A stretch of DNA of 64,000 nt from Fimbriimonadaceae bacterium (GCA_020850355.1 JADZEX010000028.1:47145-111144), one strand, 5' to 3'. Shown: positions 44,440 to 54,064, counted from the stretch's first letter. Notes: generated from the letters alone by a model not told the origin. A program made the numbers and translations.

Positions 44440-45504
44440 CTACGGCGCGAACATCACGCAGACCGGCTTGGTGAACCCGTCCAGGTTGCCGACGCCGGTC
44501 AGCTTGCCGGTTGTCGCGTCACGCCGGAAGGTGACGATGTTGCCGGTGTCCTGGTTCGCCACCAACACGAACTGCCCATCGGGGCTGAGCGCGAAGTTGC
44601 GTGGGTTCTTGCCCTGCACCGACTCGTGGCCGACCAGCGTCAACTGGCCGTCGGCGGGGTTGACTTCATAGATTACCAGGCTGTCGTGCCCGCGGTTGGA
44701 GCCGTACAAGAAGCGCCCCGCGGCGTCGAGGTGCACGTCGGCCGGCCAGTTGGTGCCGCTCCAGCCCGCGGGCAGCGTCGTGATGGTCTGGATCGTCGTC
44801 AGCTTGCCGGCCGCGGCGGCGTAGGCGAAAGCGGTCATCGTCGAGTCCAGCTCGTTGATCGCGTAGGCGTACCTCCCGCTGGGATGGAAGGTGAAGTGGC
44901 GCGGCCCGGCGCCGGGATGCACCGCGGCGAAGGGCGGGTCGTGCGGCTGCAGCTTGCCGGCGGCGGCGTCGAGCTGGTAGACCACCAGTTGGTCGATCCC
45001 CAGGTCGGCCACAAAGGCGAAGCGGTTGGCGGCGTCGAGGTTGACGCTGTGCGCGTGCGGCCGCTCCTGCCGCTTCGCGTTGGGGCCGGTCCCGGAGTGT
45101 TGGTAGAAGCTGCCCAGCGCACCCACCCGGCCGTCGGACTGGAGCGGCAGCAGGGCGACGCTGCCGCCCGAGTAGTTGGCCACCAGCACGAACTTGCCGG
45201 TGCGGTCGACCACCAGGTGACACGGTCCGGGCCCGCCGCAGGTTTCGTAGTTCAGGGCGGTCAGCGCGCCGCTGGCCAGGTCGCGCCGGTAGGCCAGCAC
45301 GGCGCCGACCTTCTTGCCGTCGACCTCGCCCACCTCGCTGACCGCGTACAGCCAGGGCTCGGTCGGGTGGACCGCCAGAAATGTGGCATTGCGCCCCGCC
45401 GCGGTCAGGCCGGCGGGAGTCACCGTGCCGGTCACCGCGTCGTAGCGGCAGGTGTGGATACCGGGGCTGTCGCCCTGGGTGTAGCAGCCGACGTAGACGA
45501 ACAT
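44440..45504 (-). CDS. pgl: 6-phosphogluconolactonase-like seven-bladed propeller (YbhE type)
   Basis: 354 residues from the ATG at 45504 with an AGGAG site; the longer frame to 46575 is a shadow of the MBL gene. The blades are regular: VGCYTQGDSPGIHTCRYD, LAVHPTEPWLYAVSEVG, HLVVDRTGKFVLVANYSGGS, HFTFHPSGRYAYAINELDST, and FALSPDGQFVLVANQDTGNI. YbhE-type proteins hydrolyse 6-phosphogluconolactone in the pentose phosphate pathway. Cytoplasmic, since no signal is seen. Some homologues in this family act on other lactones. Confidence 0.8.
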   Translation of the reverse strand: MFVYVGCYTQGDSPGIHTCRYDAVTGTVTPAGLTAAGRNATFLAVHPTEPWLYAVSEVGEVDGKKVGAVLAYRRDLASGALTALNYETCGGPGPCHLVVDRTGKFVLVANYSGGSVALLPLQSDGRVGALGSFYQHSGTGPNAKRQERPHAHSVNLDAANRFAFVADLGIDQLVVYQLDAAAGKLQPHDPPFAAVHPGAGPRHFTFHPSGRYAYAINELDSTMTAFAYAAAAGKLTTIQTITTLPAGWSGTNWPADVHLDAAGRFLYGSNRGHDSLVIYEVNPADGQLTLVGHESVQGKNPRNFALSPDGQFVLVANQDTGNIVTFRRDATTGKLTGVGNLDGFTKPVCVMFAP

Positions 45505-45575
45505 GGCGCGGTTCTCCTGCGGGTTGCCGACGCTTTCGCCGGCCCGCGAGTTCCTCCTGCCGGCGCTCGCCCGGC

Positions 45576-45605
45576 TTGACAGCGCCCGGTCGCGGCTCCT
45601 AGACT
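45576..45605 (+). promoter_or_regulatory. near-consensus sigma-70 promoter of the beta-CASP gene
   Basis: -35 TTGACA (45576-45581), 18-base spacer, -10 TAGACT (45600-45605). The GTG start at 45625 lies about 12 bases after the expected transcription start, so the leader is short. Confidence 0.7.
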
Positions 45606-45624
45606 GCACCTGACGGAGCAGCTT

Positions 45625-47016
45625 GTGGACCTCACTTTTTGCGGCGCGGCGGGCAACGTGACGGGTTCTTGCTATCACCTCGACTACGGCGACGCCCGAC
45701 TGGTGGTCGACTGTGGCCTGTTTCAGGAGCGGGCGCACGCCAACCGCAACTGGGACCCCTGGCCATTCGACCCGGCGGCCGTCCAGACGGTGCTGCTGAC
45801 GCACGCCCATATCGACCATATTGGGCGGCTGCCGTTGCTGGTGCGATCTGGCTTCGCGGGCCGGATCCTCTGCACCCGAGCGAGCGCCGACCTGGTGCAG
45901 TTGCTGCTGCTCGACTCGGCCCACATCCAGGAAGAGGATGCGCGCTTCAAGACCAAACGCCACCGTCGCGAGGGCCGCGACCTGCCACCGTCCGAGCCGC
46001 TCTACACCACCGCCGACGCCTGGGCGGCGATCGACCGGCTGGAGCGGGTGGAGTACCACCAGCAGGTCCGAGTGGCCCCAGGGGTCACGGCGGTCTGGAA
46101 CGATGCCGGCCACATGCTCGGCTCGGCGCACCTGGCGCTGACCAGCGAGCGCGACGGGCAGACCCGCCGGATTGTCTTCTCCGGCGATGTCGGCGTCTGC
46201 GACCGCGTGATTCTGCGGGATCCCGAGCCCTTCACACAGGCCGCTGTGGTGGTCTGCGAATCGACCTACGGCGATCGCGAGCATCAGAACGTCGAGTTCG
46301 CCATCGAGACTCTCAAGGAGGTGGTCAACAGCACCATCGACCGTGGCGGCAACGTGGTGATTCCGAGCTTCGCCGTCGGCCGCACGCAGACCCTCTTGTA
46401 CTACCTCCGCAAGCTGATGGAGCGCGGCGACATTCAGCCCGTGACGACCTTCGTGGACAGCCCGATGGCGGTCGAGGCGACGCAGATTCTGAGGCGGCAC
46501 CGCGAGTGCTTTGACGATGAGGCGCAGGCGCTGGTCGACGCCGGTCGGGACCCGGTGGGCTTCGAGCCGCTCCACTTCGCCGCCTCAACCGAGGCCTCGA
46601 AGGCGATCAACCGCGTCCGCGGCTGCATCATCATCGCGGCCAGCGGGATGTGTACCAACGGCCGCATCAAGCACCATCTCTACCACAACCTGGAACGGAC
46701 CGACAGCGCCGTCCTGTTCGTGGGCTACCAGGCCTCGCACACCCTTGGCCGGCAGATCATCGAGGGTGCCGAGGACGTCCGGATCTTCAACGAACGGCGC
46801 CGGGTGCGGGCCCGCATCGTGCAGATCGAAGGCCTCAGCGGGCACGCCGACCGGCCCGGCCTGCTGGCCTGGCTGGGCGCGCTGCAAGCGGCTCCGGAGC
46901 AGGTCTATCTGACGCACGGCGAACCAGACGCGGCCGCCAGCTTCGCGGAGACCATCCGCACGGCGAAGGGCTGGAACGTGGCGGTGCCGGCGTATGGCGA
47001 CCGGGTGACCGTTTGA
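45625..47016 (+). CDS. MBL-fold beta-CASP metallo-hydrolase (RNA-processing type)
   Basis: 463 residues from a GTG with a GGAG site. The metallo-beta-lactamase core shows HAHIDHIGRLP (HxHxDH), the NDAGHMLGSAH loop and the later FSGDVGV aspartate. The beta-CASP part follows with VCESTYGDREH, VIPSFAVGRTQTLLYYL, ASGMCTNGRIKHHL and the C-terminal GLSGHADRPGLLAWL with QVYLTHGEPDAA. This is the layout of CPSF73-like RNases common in bacteria and archaea. Probably acts on RNA in the cytoplasm; the substrate is not known. Confidence 0.88.
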   Translation: MDLTFCGAAGNVTGSCYHLDYGDARLVVDCGLFQERAHANRNWDPWPFDPAAVQTVLLTHAHIDHIGRLPLLVRSGFAGRILCTRASADLVQLLLLDSAHIQEEDARFKTKRHRREGRDLPPSEPLYTTADAWAAIDRLERVEYHQQVRVAPGVTAVWNDAGHMLGSAHLALTSERDGQTRRIVFSGDVGVCDRVILRDPEPFTQAAVVVCESTYGDREHQNVEFAIETLKEVVNSTIDRGGNVVIPSFAVGRTQTLLYYLRKLMERGDIQPVTTFVDSPMAVEATQILRRHRECFDDEAQALVDAGRDPVGFEPLHFAASTEASKAINRVRGCIIIAASGMCTNGRIKHHLYHNLERTDSAVLFVGYQASHTLGRQIIEGAEDVRIFNERRRVRARIVQIEGLSGHADRPGLLAWLGALQAAPEQVYLTHGEPDAAASFAETIRTAKGWNVAVPAYGDRVTV

Positions 47017-47042
47017 GCCAGGCCGGAGTGCCGCGGTCCGGT

Positions 47043-47071
47043 TTGACAGATCGGGGACCCTCCCCTAGGAT
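47043..47071 (+). promoter_or_regulatory. near-consensus sigma-70 promoter of asd
   Basis: -35 TTGACA (47043-47048), 17-base spacer, -10 TAGGAT (47066-47071). The asd ATG is at 47102 with GAGGAG before it. It lies 26 bases after the stop of the preceding gene, so asd has its own transcription start. Confidence 0.72.
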
Positions 47072-47101
47072 GCCAGGTTCCGGGGGACCCGAGGAGTTGA
47101 C

Positions 47102-48187
47102 ATGAGCCGACTGAACGCGGCGGTAGTGGGTGCGACCGGCATCGCCGGGCAGCAGTTCCTGGCCGCCCTGGCCGACCATCCGTTGTTTGAGGTGACCCAC
47201 CTGGCGGCGTCCAGCCGCAGCGCCGGCAAGACCTACCTGGAGGCCATCACGACGGCCGCCGGCTCGACGCAGTGGTTCTGCACCGAGCCGCTGGCCCCGC
47301 GGTTCGCCCAGATGACGGTGATCGAAGCCGCCAAGCTGGACGCACATGAAGTCGATGTCGTCTTCACCGCCCTCGAGAGCGATGCGGCCGCGGAGCTGGA
47401 ACCGCTCTACGCCCAGCACGTGCCGGTGATGAGCACGGCCAGCGCCTTCCGGATGGCCGAGGATGTGCCGGTCTTGGTGCCGGGTGTCAACCCGCAGCAC
47501 GCCCCGCTGATCCGCCAGATGCAGGCCGAGCGTGGCTGGCAGGGCTTTGTGGTGCCCAACCCGAACTGCACCACGGTCGGCCTGGTGGTCAGCCTGGCGC
47601 CGCTGCAGCAGGCCTTCGGTCTCGACAGTGTCGTGATGACCTCCCTCCAGGGCTGCTCCGGAGCAGGCCGCTCGCCGGGTGTGATCGCCCTCGACATCGT
47701 CGACAACGTCATCCCCTACATTCCGAAGGAGGAGGAGAAGGTCGAGGCCGAGACGCGCAAGATCCTGGGCACCCTCAGCGGCGGACGCATCACGCCAGCC
47801 GACTTCCGCGTCAGCGCCACCTGCACCCGGGTGCCGGTCCTCGAGGCGCACACCGAGAGCGTCTTCGTGAGCCTCACCCGGCCGGCCACCGTGGAACAGG
47901 TCAGCGCGGCGATGCAGGAGTTCGGCAGCGAGTTCACCGGCCTCGGCCACCCCAGCTCGCCGACTCGCCTGATCACCGTGACCGCCGACCCCTTCCGGCC
48001 CCAGCCGCGGCTGGACCGGGTCGTCGAGGACGGCATGACCACCACGGTTGGCCGCATCCGCGCCTGCGACGTGATGGGCAACGGCGTGAAGTACCTGCTG
48101 GTCAGCCACAACACCAAGATGGGCGCCGGCAAGGGCGCGCTGCTGATGGCCGAGGAGCTGGTGCGGCTCGGCTACATCGGCGCCTGA
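47102..48187 (+). CDS. asd: aspartate-semialdehyde dehydrogenase, archaeal/fungal type
   Basis: 361 residues. It reduces aspartyl phosphate to aspartate semialdehyde in the lysine, threonine and methionine pathways. The start VVGATGIAGQQFLAAL is the NADP-binding loop and VVPNPNCTTVGLV holds the active-site Cys; a His in RITPADFRVSATCTRVPV and the later KMGAGKGALLMAEELV complete the site. The spacing and the SRSAGKTYLEA form follow the archaeal/fungal branch (TIGR00978-like) rather than the common bacterial one. It ends before a strong terminator. Confidence 0.88.
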   Translation: MSRLNAAVVGATGIAGQQFLAALADHPLFEVTHLAASSRSAGKTYLEAITTAAGSTQWFCTEPLAPRFAQMTVIEAAKLDAHEVDVVFTALESDAAAELEPLYAQHVPVMSTASAFRMAEDVPVLVPGVNPQHAPLIRQMQAERGWQGFVVPNPNCTTVGLVVSLAPLQQAFGLDSVVMTSLQGCSGAGRSPGVIALDIVDNVIPYIPKEEEKVEAETRKILGTLSGGRITPADFRVSATCTRVPVLEAHTESVFVSLTRPATVEQVSAAMQEFGSEFTGLGHPSSPTRLITVTADPFRPQPRLDRVVEDGMTTTVGRIRACDVMGNGVKYLLVSHNTKMGAGKGALLMAEELVRLGYIGA

Positions 48188-48209
48188 GGCGAAACGACCC
48201 AACGTTTGG

Positions 48210-48237
48210 ACGGCCGGGGCCGAAACGCCCCGGCCGT
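48210..48237 (+). terminator. intrinsic terminator of asd
   Basis: Perfect 11-base stem ACGGCCGGGGC / GCCCCGGCCGT around a CGAAAC loop, followed by GCTGTTT. It lies 23 bases after the asd stop. The U tract is weak. Confidence 0.7.
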
Positions 48238-48277
48238 GCTGTTTGGGGGCTGCCGGCGCCGGCACTCCCAAACACAA

Positions 48278-48306
48278 CGCTGCCGCCGGCTGGGCCGGCG
48301 GCAGCG
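48278..48306 (-). terminator. hairpin, probable terminator of the lipoprotein gene
   Basis: Perfect 13-base stem CGCTGCCGCCGGC / GCCGGCGGCAGCG with a 3-base loop. On the minus strand it is followed by TTGTGTTT, so it suits the convergent lipoprotein gene that ends at 48326. Confidence 0.65.
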
Positions 48307-48325
48307 TCGATCCGCGGGGGCGGGA

Positions 48326-49276
48326 CTAGTGTCCGGGCGCAGGCGCCGCGGGGGCCGGCGCGCCCGGCGCCGCCGCGGGGGCCGGCAGCGGAGCGGCCGG
48401 AGCCGGCGCGGCACCGTGAGCCGGCGCAGGGCCGGGGCCGGGCGCCGGGGCGGGAACGACCGGGCGCGGCGCGGGCACGGCACCAGCCGGCGGCGGCGGC
48501 GGCATCGGGGCCGGCATTGCGGTGGCCGGCGAAGCCGGCGCCGGGCTTGTCTGAGTCGGGCTGGCGGTCGGCACAGCACTCGGGACCGGCGCCGGAGCCT
48601 TGGCCGGCTCAGCGGCCTTGCCGGGCTCGGCGGCCTTGCCGGGCTCGCCGGCGGCAGCCGGGGCCGGACCCGCCAAGAGGCTCTGGACGTCCTTGTTGGC
48701 CGGCGCCATGCTCGCGGCGGCCTTCAGCAGCTTGTCGGCCGCCTCAGCCAGGGCCACCAGCGCCACGACCTGGGCGTTGTCCTTGAACTTGCCCTCGGCG
48801 AGACCCTTGAGTTCGGCCTTGACGCTCTCGAGCAGGGCGTAGGCCTGGCCCACCAACTGGTTGGCCACCTCACCGCTGGGAACCAGCGTCGGGACCACCG
48901 GACCGGTCGGCGCGGCAGCCGCGGCGCCCTCTTCCTTGGCCCCGGCGACCGGCGCATTCGGCTCGGCCTTCGGCGCCTCGGCCGGCTTGGCAGGCGCCGG
49001 CGGCGGGCCGTCCAGCCGGCTGCCTTCGTGCAGCTTCGCCTGGATCGCAATCTGCGTGTAAGTGAGCGCCTGCCCGACCTTCAGGTAGGCGCCCTGCAAC
49101 TGCTTGTCAGCCGCGTCGTACTCGGCCTTGTCGCGCATCGACCGCAGATCGCGCCGCGACGGACCATCGGTGGACATCCCGTGACCCTCGCCGGGCTCGA
49201 GCGGCTTGCCGCAGCCGACGGTGAACAGGACGGAAAGCGCCATCACCGGCACGGCCAGGCGCATGAGCAGTTTCAT
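48326..49276 (-). CDS. proline/alanine-rich lipoprotein of unknown function
   Basis: 316 residues. A lipobox signal (AVPVMALSVLFTVGCG, Cys22) anchors it to a membrane. Residues about 50-215 are helical (KAEYDAADKQLQGAYLKVGQ, GQAYALLESVKAELKGLAEG, LVALAEAADKLLKAAASM). The last ~100 residues are almost only Pro and Ala with Lys near the start (AKAPAPVPSAV..., PAPGPGPAPAHG), a likely disordered or wall-spanning tail. A perfect TTGACA - 17 - TATACT promoter lies upstream, so expression is probably strong. No known family. Confidence 0.75.
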   Translation of the reverse strand: MKLLMRLAVPVMALSVLFTVGCGKPLEPGEGHGMSTDGPSRRDLRSMRDKAEYDAADKQLQGAYLKVGQALTYTQIAIQAKLHEGSRLDGPPPAPAKPAEAPKAEPNAPVAGAKEEGAAAAAPTGPVVPTLVPSGEVANQLVGQAYALLESVKAELKGLAEGKFKDNAQVVALVALAEAADKLLKAAASMAPANKDVQSLLAGPAPAAAGEPGKAAEPGKAAEPAKAPAPVPSAVPTASPTQTSPAPASPATAMPAPMPPPPPAGAVPAPRPVVPAPAPGPGPAPAHGAAPAPAAPLPAPAAAPGAPAPAAPAPGH

Positions 49277-49462
49277 CGTCGATCAACCTTCCTGGAGCTG
49301 CTTCCCACCAGGCTTCCCCGGCCGTTCGGAGCTGCCCGCAGCCCGCACCGGAGGCCCGCCGGCAAGCGGCGGACCGTAGCGTGGGAGGACGCCTCGAACC
49401 CTCTGGACAGCCCTGGACAGACCGCGGCCACCCGCTTCGCGAGGGCAGCAGAATACCCTCGG

Positions 49463-49491
49463 AGTATACGTCCCCGACGGGCCGCTGTCAA
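49463..49491 (-). promoter_or_regulatory. consensus sigma-70 promoter for the lipoprotein gene
   Basis: On the minus strand: -35 TTGACA (49486-49491) is perfect, the spacer is 17 bases, and -10 is TATACT (49463-49468). Best promoter match found in the window. The gene starts about 185 bases downstream at 49276. Confidence 0.8.
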
Positions 49492-49733
49492 CGTCGGCCA
49501 ACCCTCACGCAGCGCTCATCCAGCCACCTTACAGTGGCCAGGCCACGGCCCTGGTCAAATCCTTGAAGTCACCTTCGCCGGTGAGTCCGCCGCGCCAGGG
49601 GTCGGGCGACGAACTCGCCGCGGACCGCCGCCGAATCGGCCAGGACTCGGGGTGGCGACGACGACCGGCAGGCTTGACCCGGGCGTCGATTGCTGCGATC
49701 CTTGGAGTTTCGTGCGTCGGAAATGAGATGCGA

Positions 49734-49762
49734 TTGACCTGCACGCAGGGTTGGTAAACAAC
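49734..49762 (+). promoter_or_regulatory. candidate promoter of PEP carboxykinase
   Basis: -35 TTGACC (49734-49739), 17-base spacer, -10 AACAAC (49757-49762). The -10 box matches TACAAC at 32797 except for its first base. This is a weak call. Confidence 0.35.
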
Positions 49763-49800
49763 TCGGCAGCAAGTTGATTGAGAGAGAACGGAGAACCGCG

Positions 49801-51606
49801 GTGTCCGCCCCTAGCCGGAACCAGAAGCTGCTGGCCTGGGTCGACGAAGTCGCCCAGATGACTCGGCCGGACCGCATCGAGTGGTGCAATGGCTCGCCCG
49901 ATGAGCTCGACCGGATGTTCGATCTGATGGTCGACGAGGGCCTCGCGACGATGCTCAACCCGTCGAAGCGCCCTGGCTGCTACCTCTTCCGCTCGGACCC
50001 CTCCGACGTGGCGCGGGTCGAGAATCGCACCTACATCGCCTGCCGCAACCGCGAGGACGCCGGCCCCAGCAACAACTGGGCCGACCCCGCAGAGCTGAAG
50101 GCGACGATGCGCGAGCTCTACGACGGCTGCATGGTCGGCCGCACGATGTACGTGATACCGTTCACGATGGGCCCCCTCGGCTCGGACATCTCGCGGATCG
50201 GCGTCGAGCTGACCGACAGCCCCTACGTCGTCGCCAACATGCACATCATGACCCGCGTCGGCAACGGCGTGATCAAGCTGCTCGACGACCAGGCGGACTT
50301 CATCCCGTGCCTCCACTCGGTCGGTAAGCCGTTGGCCGCGGGCGCCAGCGACGAAGGCACCTGGCCCTGCGCGCCGCTCGAAGACAAGTTCATCTCGCAC
50401 TTCCCCGAAGAGCGGCTGATCTGGAGTTACGGCTCCGGCTACGGCGGCAACGCGCTGCTCGGCAAGAAGTGCCTGGCCCTGCGGATCGCCTCGGTCGCCG
50501 CTCGCGACGAGGGCTGGCTGGCCGAGCACATGCTGATCCTCAAGATCACCTGCCCCGAGGGCAAGCACCGCTATGTCGCCGCGGCCTTCCCCAGCGCCTG
50601 TGGCAAGACCAACCTGGCGATGCTGATCCCAACGCTGCCGGGTTGGACGGTCGAAACGATCGGCGACGACATCGCCTGGATGCGTTTTGACGAAGAGGGC
50701 TACCTGCACGCCATCAACCCCGAGACCGGGTTCTTCGGCGTGGCGCCCGGGACGTCCCAGGAGTCGAACCCGAACGCGATGACCTCGATCCAGCGCAACA
50801 CCATCTTCACCAACGTCGCGCTGACCGAAGATCAGGACATCTGGTGGGAGGGCATCGGCTACGACCCGCCCGGCGAGCTGATCGACTGGCAGGGCCGCGT
50901 CTGGCACGACGGCAGCAGGGAGCCAGCGGCGCACCCGAACGCCCGCTTCACGGCCCCGGCGACGCAGTGTCCGGCGCTGGCGCCGGAATGGCGCGACCCC
51001 CGCGGTGTCAGGATCAGCGCCATCCTGTTCGGCGGTCGCCGCCCGTCGACGGTGCCGCTGGTGCATGAGGCCTTCGACTGGAACCATGGCGTCTTCATGG
51101 GCTCCAGCGTCGGCTCCGAGGTGACCGCCGCGGCGCTCGACCTGCAGGCCGGCACCGTCCGCCGCGACCCGATGGCGATGCTGCCCTTCTGCGGCTACCA
51201 CATGGGCGACTACTTCCGCCACTGGATCGAAACCGGCGCCAGGCAGGACCCCGCCAAGCTGCCGAAGATCTTCTACGTCAACTGGTTCCGCAAGGACGCC
51301 AGCGGACGCTGGCTGTGGCCGGGCTACGGCGAGAACAGCCGGGTCCTGGCGTGGATCTTCCGCCGCTGCGAAGGCAAGGCCGCGGCTCGCGAGACGGCCA
51401 TCGGGTACATGCCCGACGCCGCTGGGATCGAGGCTCCGGCAGGGGTCAGCGACGCCGATCTGCAGGAGCTGCTGACGGTCGACAAGGCGGGCTGGCTGCG
51501 CGAAGTGGCCTCGATCCGCGAGCACTACGCCACCTTCGGCGAGCGCCTGCCGGCGGAGCTGCAGCAGCAGCTCGACGCGTTGGAGCAACGGCTGCTGCAG
51601 CTCTGA
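49801..51606 (+). CDS. pckG: GTP-dependent phosphoenolpyruvate carboxykinase
   Basis: 601 residues from the GTG at 49801 behind ACGGAGAA; the frame begins earlier at 49774 without a better site. It converts oxaloacetate and GTP to PEP and CO2, the first step of gluconeogenesis. Motifs of the GTP family: FPSACGKTN (263-271), the kinase-1a P-loop with the reactive Cys; the Mn-binding [21 protein letters not shown]; and the substrate-binding FTMGPLGSD and [16 protein letters not shown]. Length is normal. A strong hairpin follows the stop. Confidence 0.95.
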   Translation: MSAPSRNQKLLAWVDEVAQMTRPDRIEWCNGSPDELDRMFDLMVDEGLATMLNPSKRPGCYLFRSDPSDVARVENRTYIACRNREDAGPSNNWADPAELKATMRELYDGCMVGRTMYVIPFTMGPLGSDISRIGVELTDSPYVVANMHIMTRVGNGVIKLLDDQADFIPCLHSVGKPLAAGASDEGTWPCAPLEDKFISHFPEERLIWSYGSGYGGNALLGKKCLALRIASVAARDEGWLAEHMLILKITCPEGKHRYVAAAFPSACGKTNLAMLIPTLPGWTVETIGDDIAWMRFDEEGYLHAINPETGFFGVAPGTSQESNPNAMTSIQRNTIFTNVALTEDQDIWWEGIGYDPPGELIDWQGRVWHDGSREPAAHPNARFTAPATQCPALAPEWRDPRGVRISAILFGGRRPSTVPLVHEAFDWNHGVFMGSSVGSEVTAAALDLQAGTVRRDPMAMLPFCGYHMGDYFRHWIETGARQDPAKLPKIFYVNWFRKDASGRWLWPGYGENSRVLAWIFRRCEGKAAARETAIGYMPDAAGIEAPAGVSDADLQELLTVDKAGWLREVASIREHYATFGERLPAELQQQLDALEQRLLQL

Positions 51607-51627
51607 GCGCAGCCCTGGCAGAGAGTC

Positions 51628-51663
51628 CGACGGTCCCGGCGGCGCCTGCCGCCGGGACCGTCG
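51628..51663. terminator. strong bidirectional hairpin terminator
   Basis: Perfect 16-base stem (CGACGGTCCCGGCGGC with its inverse complement) around a GCCT loop. It sits 21 bases after the pckG stop and 29 bases before the end of the convergent CsoR-like gene, so it can serve both. Confidence 0.75.
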
Positions 51664-51692
51664 CGTTGGGAGCAGACCCGCCGGCGCGGCGG

Positions 51693-52220
51693 TTACTGGA
51701 AGAGCACCCCCAGCAGGCGCTGGTTGATGATCGAAGGGTCGCCACCGCTGGCGATCTCCTGGCGGACGCACTCCACCAGGTGTTCACTGATCAGCCGCGC
51801 GGCCGTCTGCTTCAGCGCGGCGTTGACCGCGGAGAACTGCGTCAGCACCTGCTCGCAGTCGCGGGTCTCACCAATCATCCGCTGCAGTCCGCGGATCTGG
51901 CCCTCGATCCGCTTCAGCCGCCGCAGCAGCGCCCGGTCGAGGGGCATGTCGGCGCGGCTGGCGAGGCTCTCGAAGGCGCTTTCGAGCGCCTCGCGGGGGG
52001 CCGCCGGCCCTTCGTCAGGCAGCCAGACCGAAACCGCCACGCGGCCGCCGCGTTCGTCGAGTTGCAGCCAGCCACAGCGCTCGGGCGGCGCTTGCAGGGA
52101 GCCGGGTGCCAGCTTCAGGGGGCTCTCGTCGACACAGTCGAGGATCCAACCCACGTTGGCCACCGCGGCATCGACCCGCGCCCGCACGTCGGCCAGAGTC
52201 CCCGGCACCAGGATCGTCAT
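51693..52220 (-). CDS. CsoR/RcnR-family metal-sensing repressor with an extra N-terminal domain
   Basis: 175 residues. Residues about 95-175 are a CsoR/DUF156 domain: LLRRLKRIEGQIRGLQRMI, then Cys122, and SEHLVECV with His147 and Cys151. That gives the Cys-His-Cys copper ligand set of CsoR. CsoR proteins are usually 85-100 residues; here about 90 residues precede the domain (MTILVPGTLADVRARVDAAV, then WLQLDERGGRVAVSVWLPDE), resembling an alpha/beta effector domain. No copper gene is next to it. Other members sense Ni/Co or persulphides. The extension is a real part of the frame. Confidence 0.75.
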   Translation of the reverse strand: MTILVPGTLADVRARVDAAVANVGWILDCVDESPLKLAPGSLQAPPERCGWLQLDERGGRVAVSVWLPDEGPAAPREALESAFESLASRADMPLDRALLRRLKRIEGQIRGLQRMIGETRDCEQVLTQFSAVNAALKQTAARLISEHLVECVRQEIASGGDPSIINQRLLGVLFQ

Positions 52221-52270
52221 CGCACCACCCCGCTTCTAGCGAACGCCGCCACGGCGGCCCGCGGTTCCGC

Positions 52271-54055
52271 TCAAGGCGGCGGACGCAGCTCACCGGCCGC
52301 GTCGACTTGCCACCGGCCGAGCGCCACGCGCCGGTCGAGTTGGCCCAGGGTCGGTCGCAGGCGCTCCTCGGGATCGCCCATCTTGGCCGGCTGCCAGAGC
52401 CCCACGAAGACCTCGACGGTTTGCCCGGCCGCCGTCGCCGGGATCGTGAAGGTCAGCGGGAGCACGCGCTCACCGCTGAAACCGCTGGCCAGCGCCGGGG
52501 CGTCGGCCGCCAGGTGACCTTGCCACAGAATGCGCCCGTCTTGTTCGAAGTGCAGGAACGGCGCAACCCCGTCCGGCAACGGCTGCTCGATCTCGAAGCG
52601 CACCGGCAGGCTCCAGACCGAGCCGTCCCGGCGCGGCGCGGTCGCCGTCGCCGTGTAGGCGCCATGGATCCGCACCCGCCCGACCCGGTAGCGGCGCTGG
52701 CCATCGCCGGCGGCCAGCGGCAACTCCAACTGCGCCGTGCCGGTGGCGTTGCCGACCGAGACAAACACGTCGTAGTCACCCGCCGCCAGAAACAGCGGCG
52801 GCCGGCCGCCCACGGCGACCGTCTGGGCCGCGGCTGCCCCGGGCGCTGCCACCGGCAGGTCGCGGACGTTCAGCCCGGCGCCGACCCAGACGGCAGCGAT
52901 CCCGCCTGCGGCGTCTTTGAGGGTGATTGTCGGGTAACCGCCGGGATAGCACGGCGCCACGCCGACATTGCGCCACGACAACTGGCACCAGAGCGCCTCG
53001 CCCAGCGCCAGGCGGGCCGGCCAGCGGGCCTCGACGAGGTTCAGCCGGTAGCCCAGCCGCAGGTTGATGCGGTCGATCCACTCCCGCTGCGCCGCCAGGA
53101 ACTCCCGCGGCCACCAGTGCACCGAGGCGTAACTGGCGTGGTACTCCTCGACCGCCTGCAGGTACAGGCTCCCATCGCCCCAGGCGCCGCGCGCCTGCGA
53201 CGGGCCGAAGTGCTCGCTCTCCAGAATCACCGGCACGCGCGGCCAGAACCCTGGCGCGAAGCCGGCGTGGAACCACGAGTGCGGCGGCGGCTGCACCAGA
53301 ATGCTGTCGTCGCGGAGGGTCAGCCCGTGGGCCGCCGTCTCCAGCACCACCTCGTCGCCCCGCCCCTGGCTGGAAAAGTCGTCGTTGACGGCGATCAGGG
53401 TCTGTCGGAAGTGCTGCCGGTGCAAGGCGATGTGGCGGCGAATGGTGTCCGCCGTGTAGGGCAACTTGGAGCTGTGGAAGGTGTGCCCCTCGCCCCACAC
53501 GCCGAAGCTGCCGACATCGACGAAGGCCACCTCGGGGTTGCCATCGTAGCGCGCGGCGAGGGCGGCCAGGAAGTTGCTCAGCTTCTCGAGGAACACGGGG
53601 TCGTCGTAGTCCGGCTCCCAGAAGGGCCCGTCCGCGACCACGCCAGCGCCGACTCGGAAGTTGTGGCCCTTGGCGCCCGCCCGCTGCACCCACTCGGGCG
53701 TCGCCCAGCGGCACCAGGACTCGCAGCAACTGATCCGCAGGGCGATCTGCCAGCCCTTGTCGATCCAGCGCTGCGCCGGCGTGTCGAGGGTGCTCCAGAC
53801 ATACTCGCCCTCGGCGGGTTCCAACTCGCTCCAGGGCAACCGCAGGTAGACCACCCGCGCGCCCGGGAACTCCTCCACCGTGTCCGCCGGCGCCAGCTTG
53901 CTGCCGTAGTTGGTGAGCACGTTGTCGTAATGGTGGAAGACCCACCCCATCGCCGGATTGCGCAACGCCGCGCCGTGGTCGGTCGGCGCAACGACCACCT
54001 CCTCCGGCGCCAGCAGCCCCGGTCCCAGCAGCAACGCCGTCCAGATGCCGACCAC
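52271..54055 (-). CDS. secreted DUF4832-like glycosidase-type protein
   Basis: 594 residues with a short signal-like start (MVGIWTALLLGPGLL). Its pattern is like DUF4832/DUF4874 proteins: NPAMGWVFHHYDNVLTNYG, RVVYLRLPWSELEPAEGEYV, VDVGSFGVWGEGHTF, then VPVILESEHFG, and C-terminal beta-sandwiches (SWRNVGVAPCYPGGYP). The central part resembles a beta/alpha barrel where Glu in WGEGH and in LESEH could be catalytic. Members are found with polysaccharide-degrading genes. It follows the GH127 gene by 9 bases, so both are probably one operon. Confidence 0.7.
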   Translation of the reverse strand: MVGIWTALLLGPGLLAPEEVVVAPTDHGAALRNPAMGWVFHHYDNVLTNYGSKLAPADTVEEFPGARVVYLRLPWSELEPAEGEYVWSTLDTPAQRWIDKGWQIALRISCCESWCRWATPEWVQRAGAKGHNFRVGAGVVADGPFWEPDYDDPVFLEKLSNFLAALAARYDGNPEVAFVDVGSFGVWGEGHTFHSSKLPYTADTIRRHIALHRQHFRQTLIAVNDDFSSQGRGDEVVLETAAHGLTLRDDSILVQPPPHSWFHAGFAPGFWPRVPVILESEHFGPSQARGAWGDGSLYLQAVEEYHASYASVHWWPREFLAAQREWIDRINLRLGYRLNLVEARWPARLALGEALWCQLSWRNVGVAPCYPGGYPTITLKDAAGGIAAVWVGAGLNVRDLPVAAPGAAAAQTVAVGGRPPLFLAAGDYDVFVSVGNATGTAQLELPLAAGDGQRRYRVGRVRIHGAYTATATAPRRDGSVWSLPVRFEIEQPLPDGVAPFLHFEQDGRILWQGHLAADAPALASGFSGERVLPLTFTIPATAAGQTVEVFVGLWQPAKMGDPEERLRPTLGQLDRRVALGRWQVDAAGELRPPP

Positions 54056-54064
54056 ACCGGCCTC

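Larger units (their letters stand above)
49277..49800. other. divergent intergenic region with promoters
   Basis: About 520 bases between the lipoprotein gene (minus) and PEP carboxykinase (plus). It carries the consensus promoter 49463-49491 and a weaker candidate 49734-49762. Apart from these I see no gene or repeat. Confidence 0.5.
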
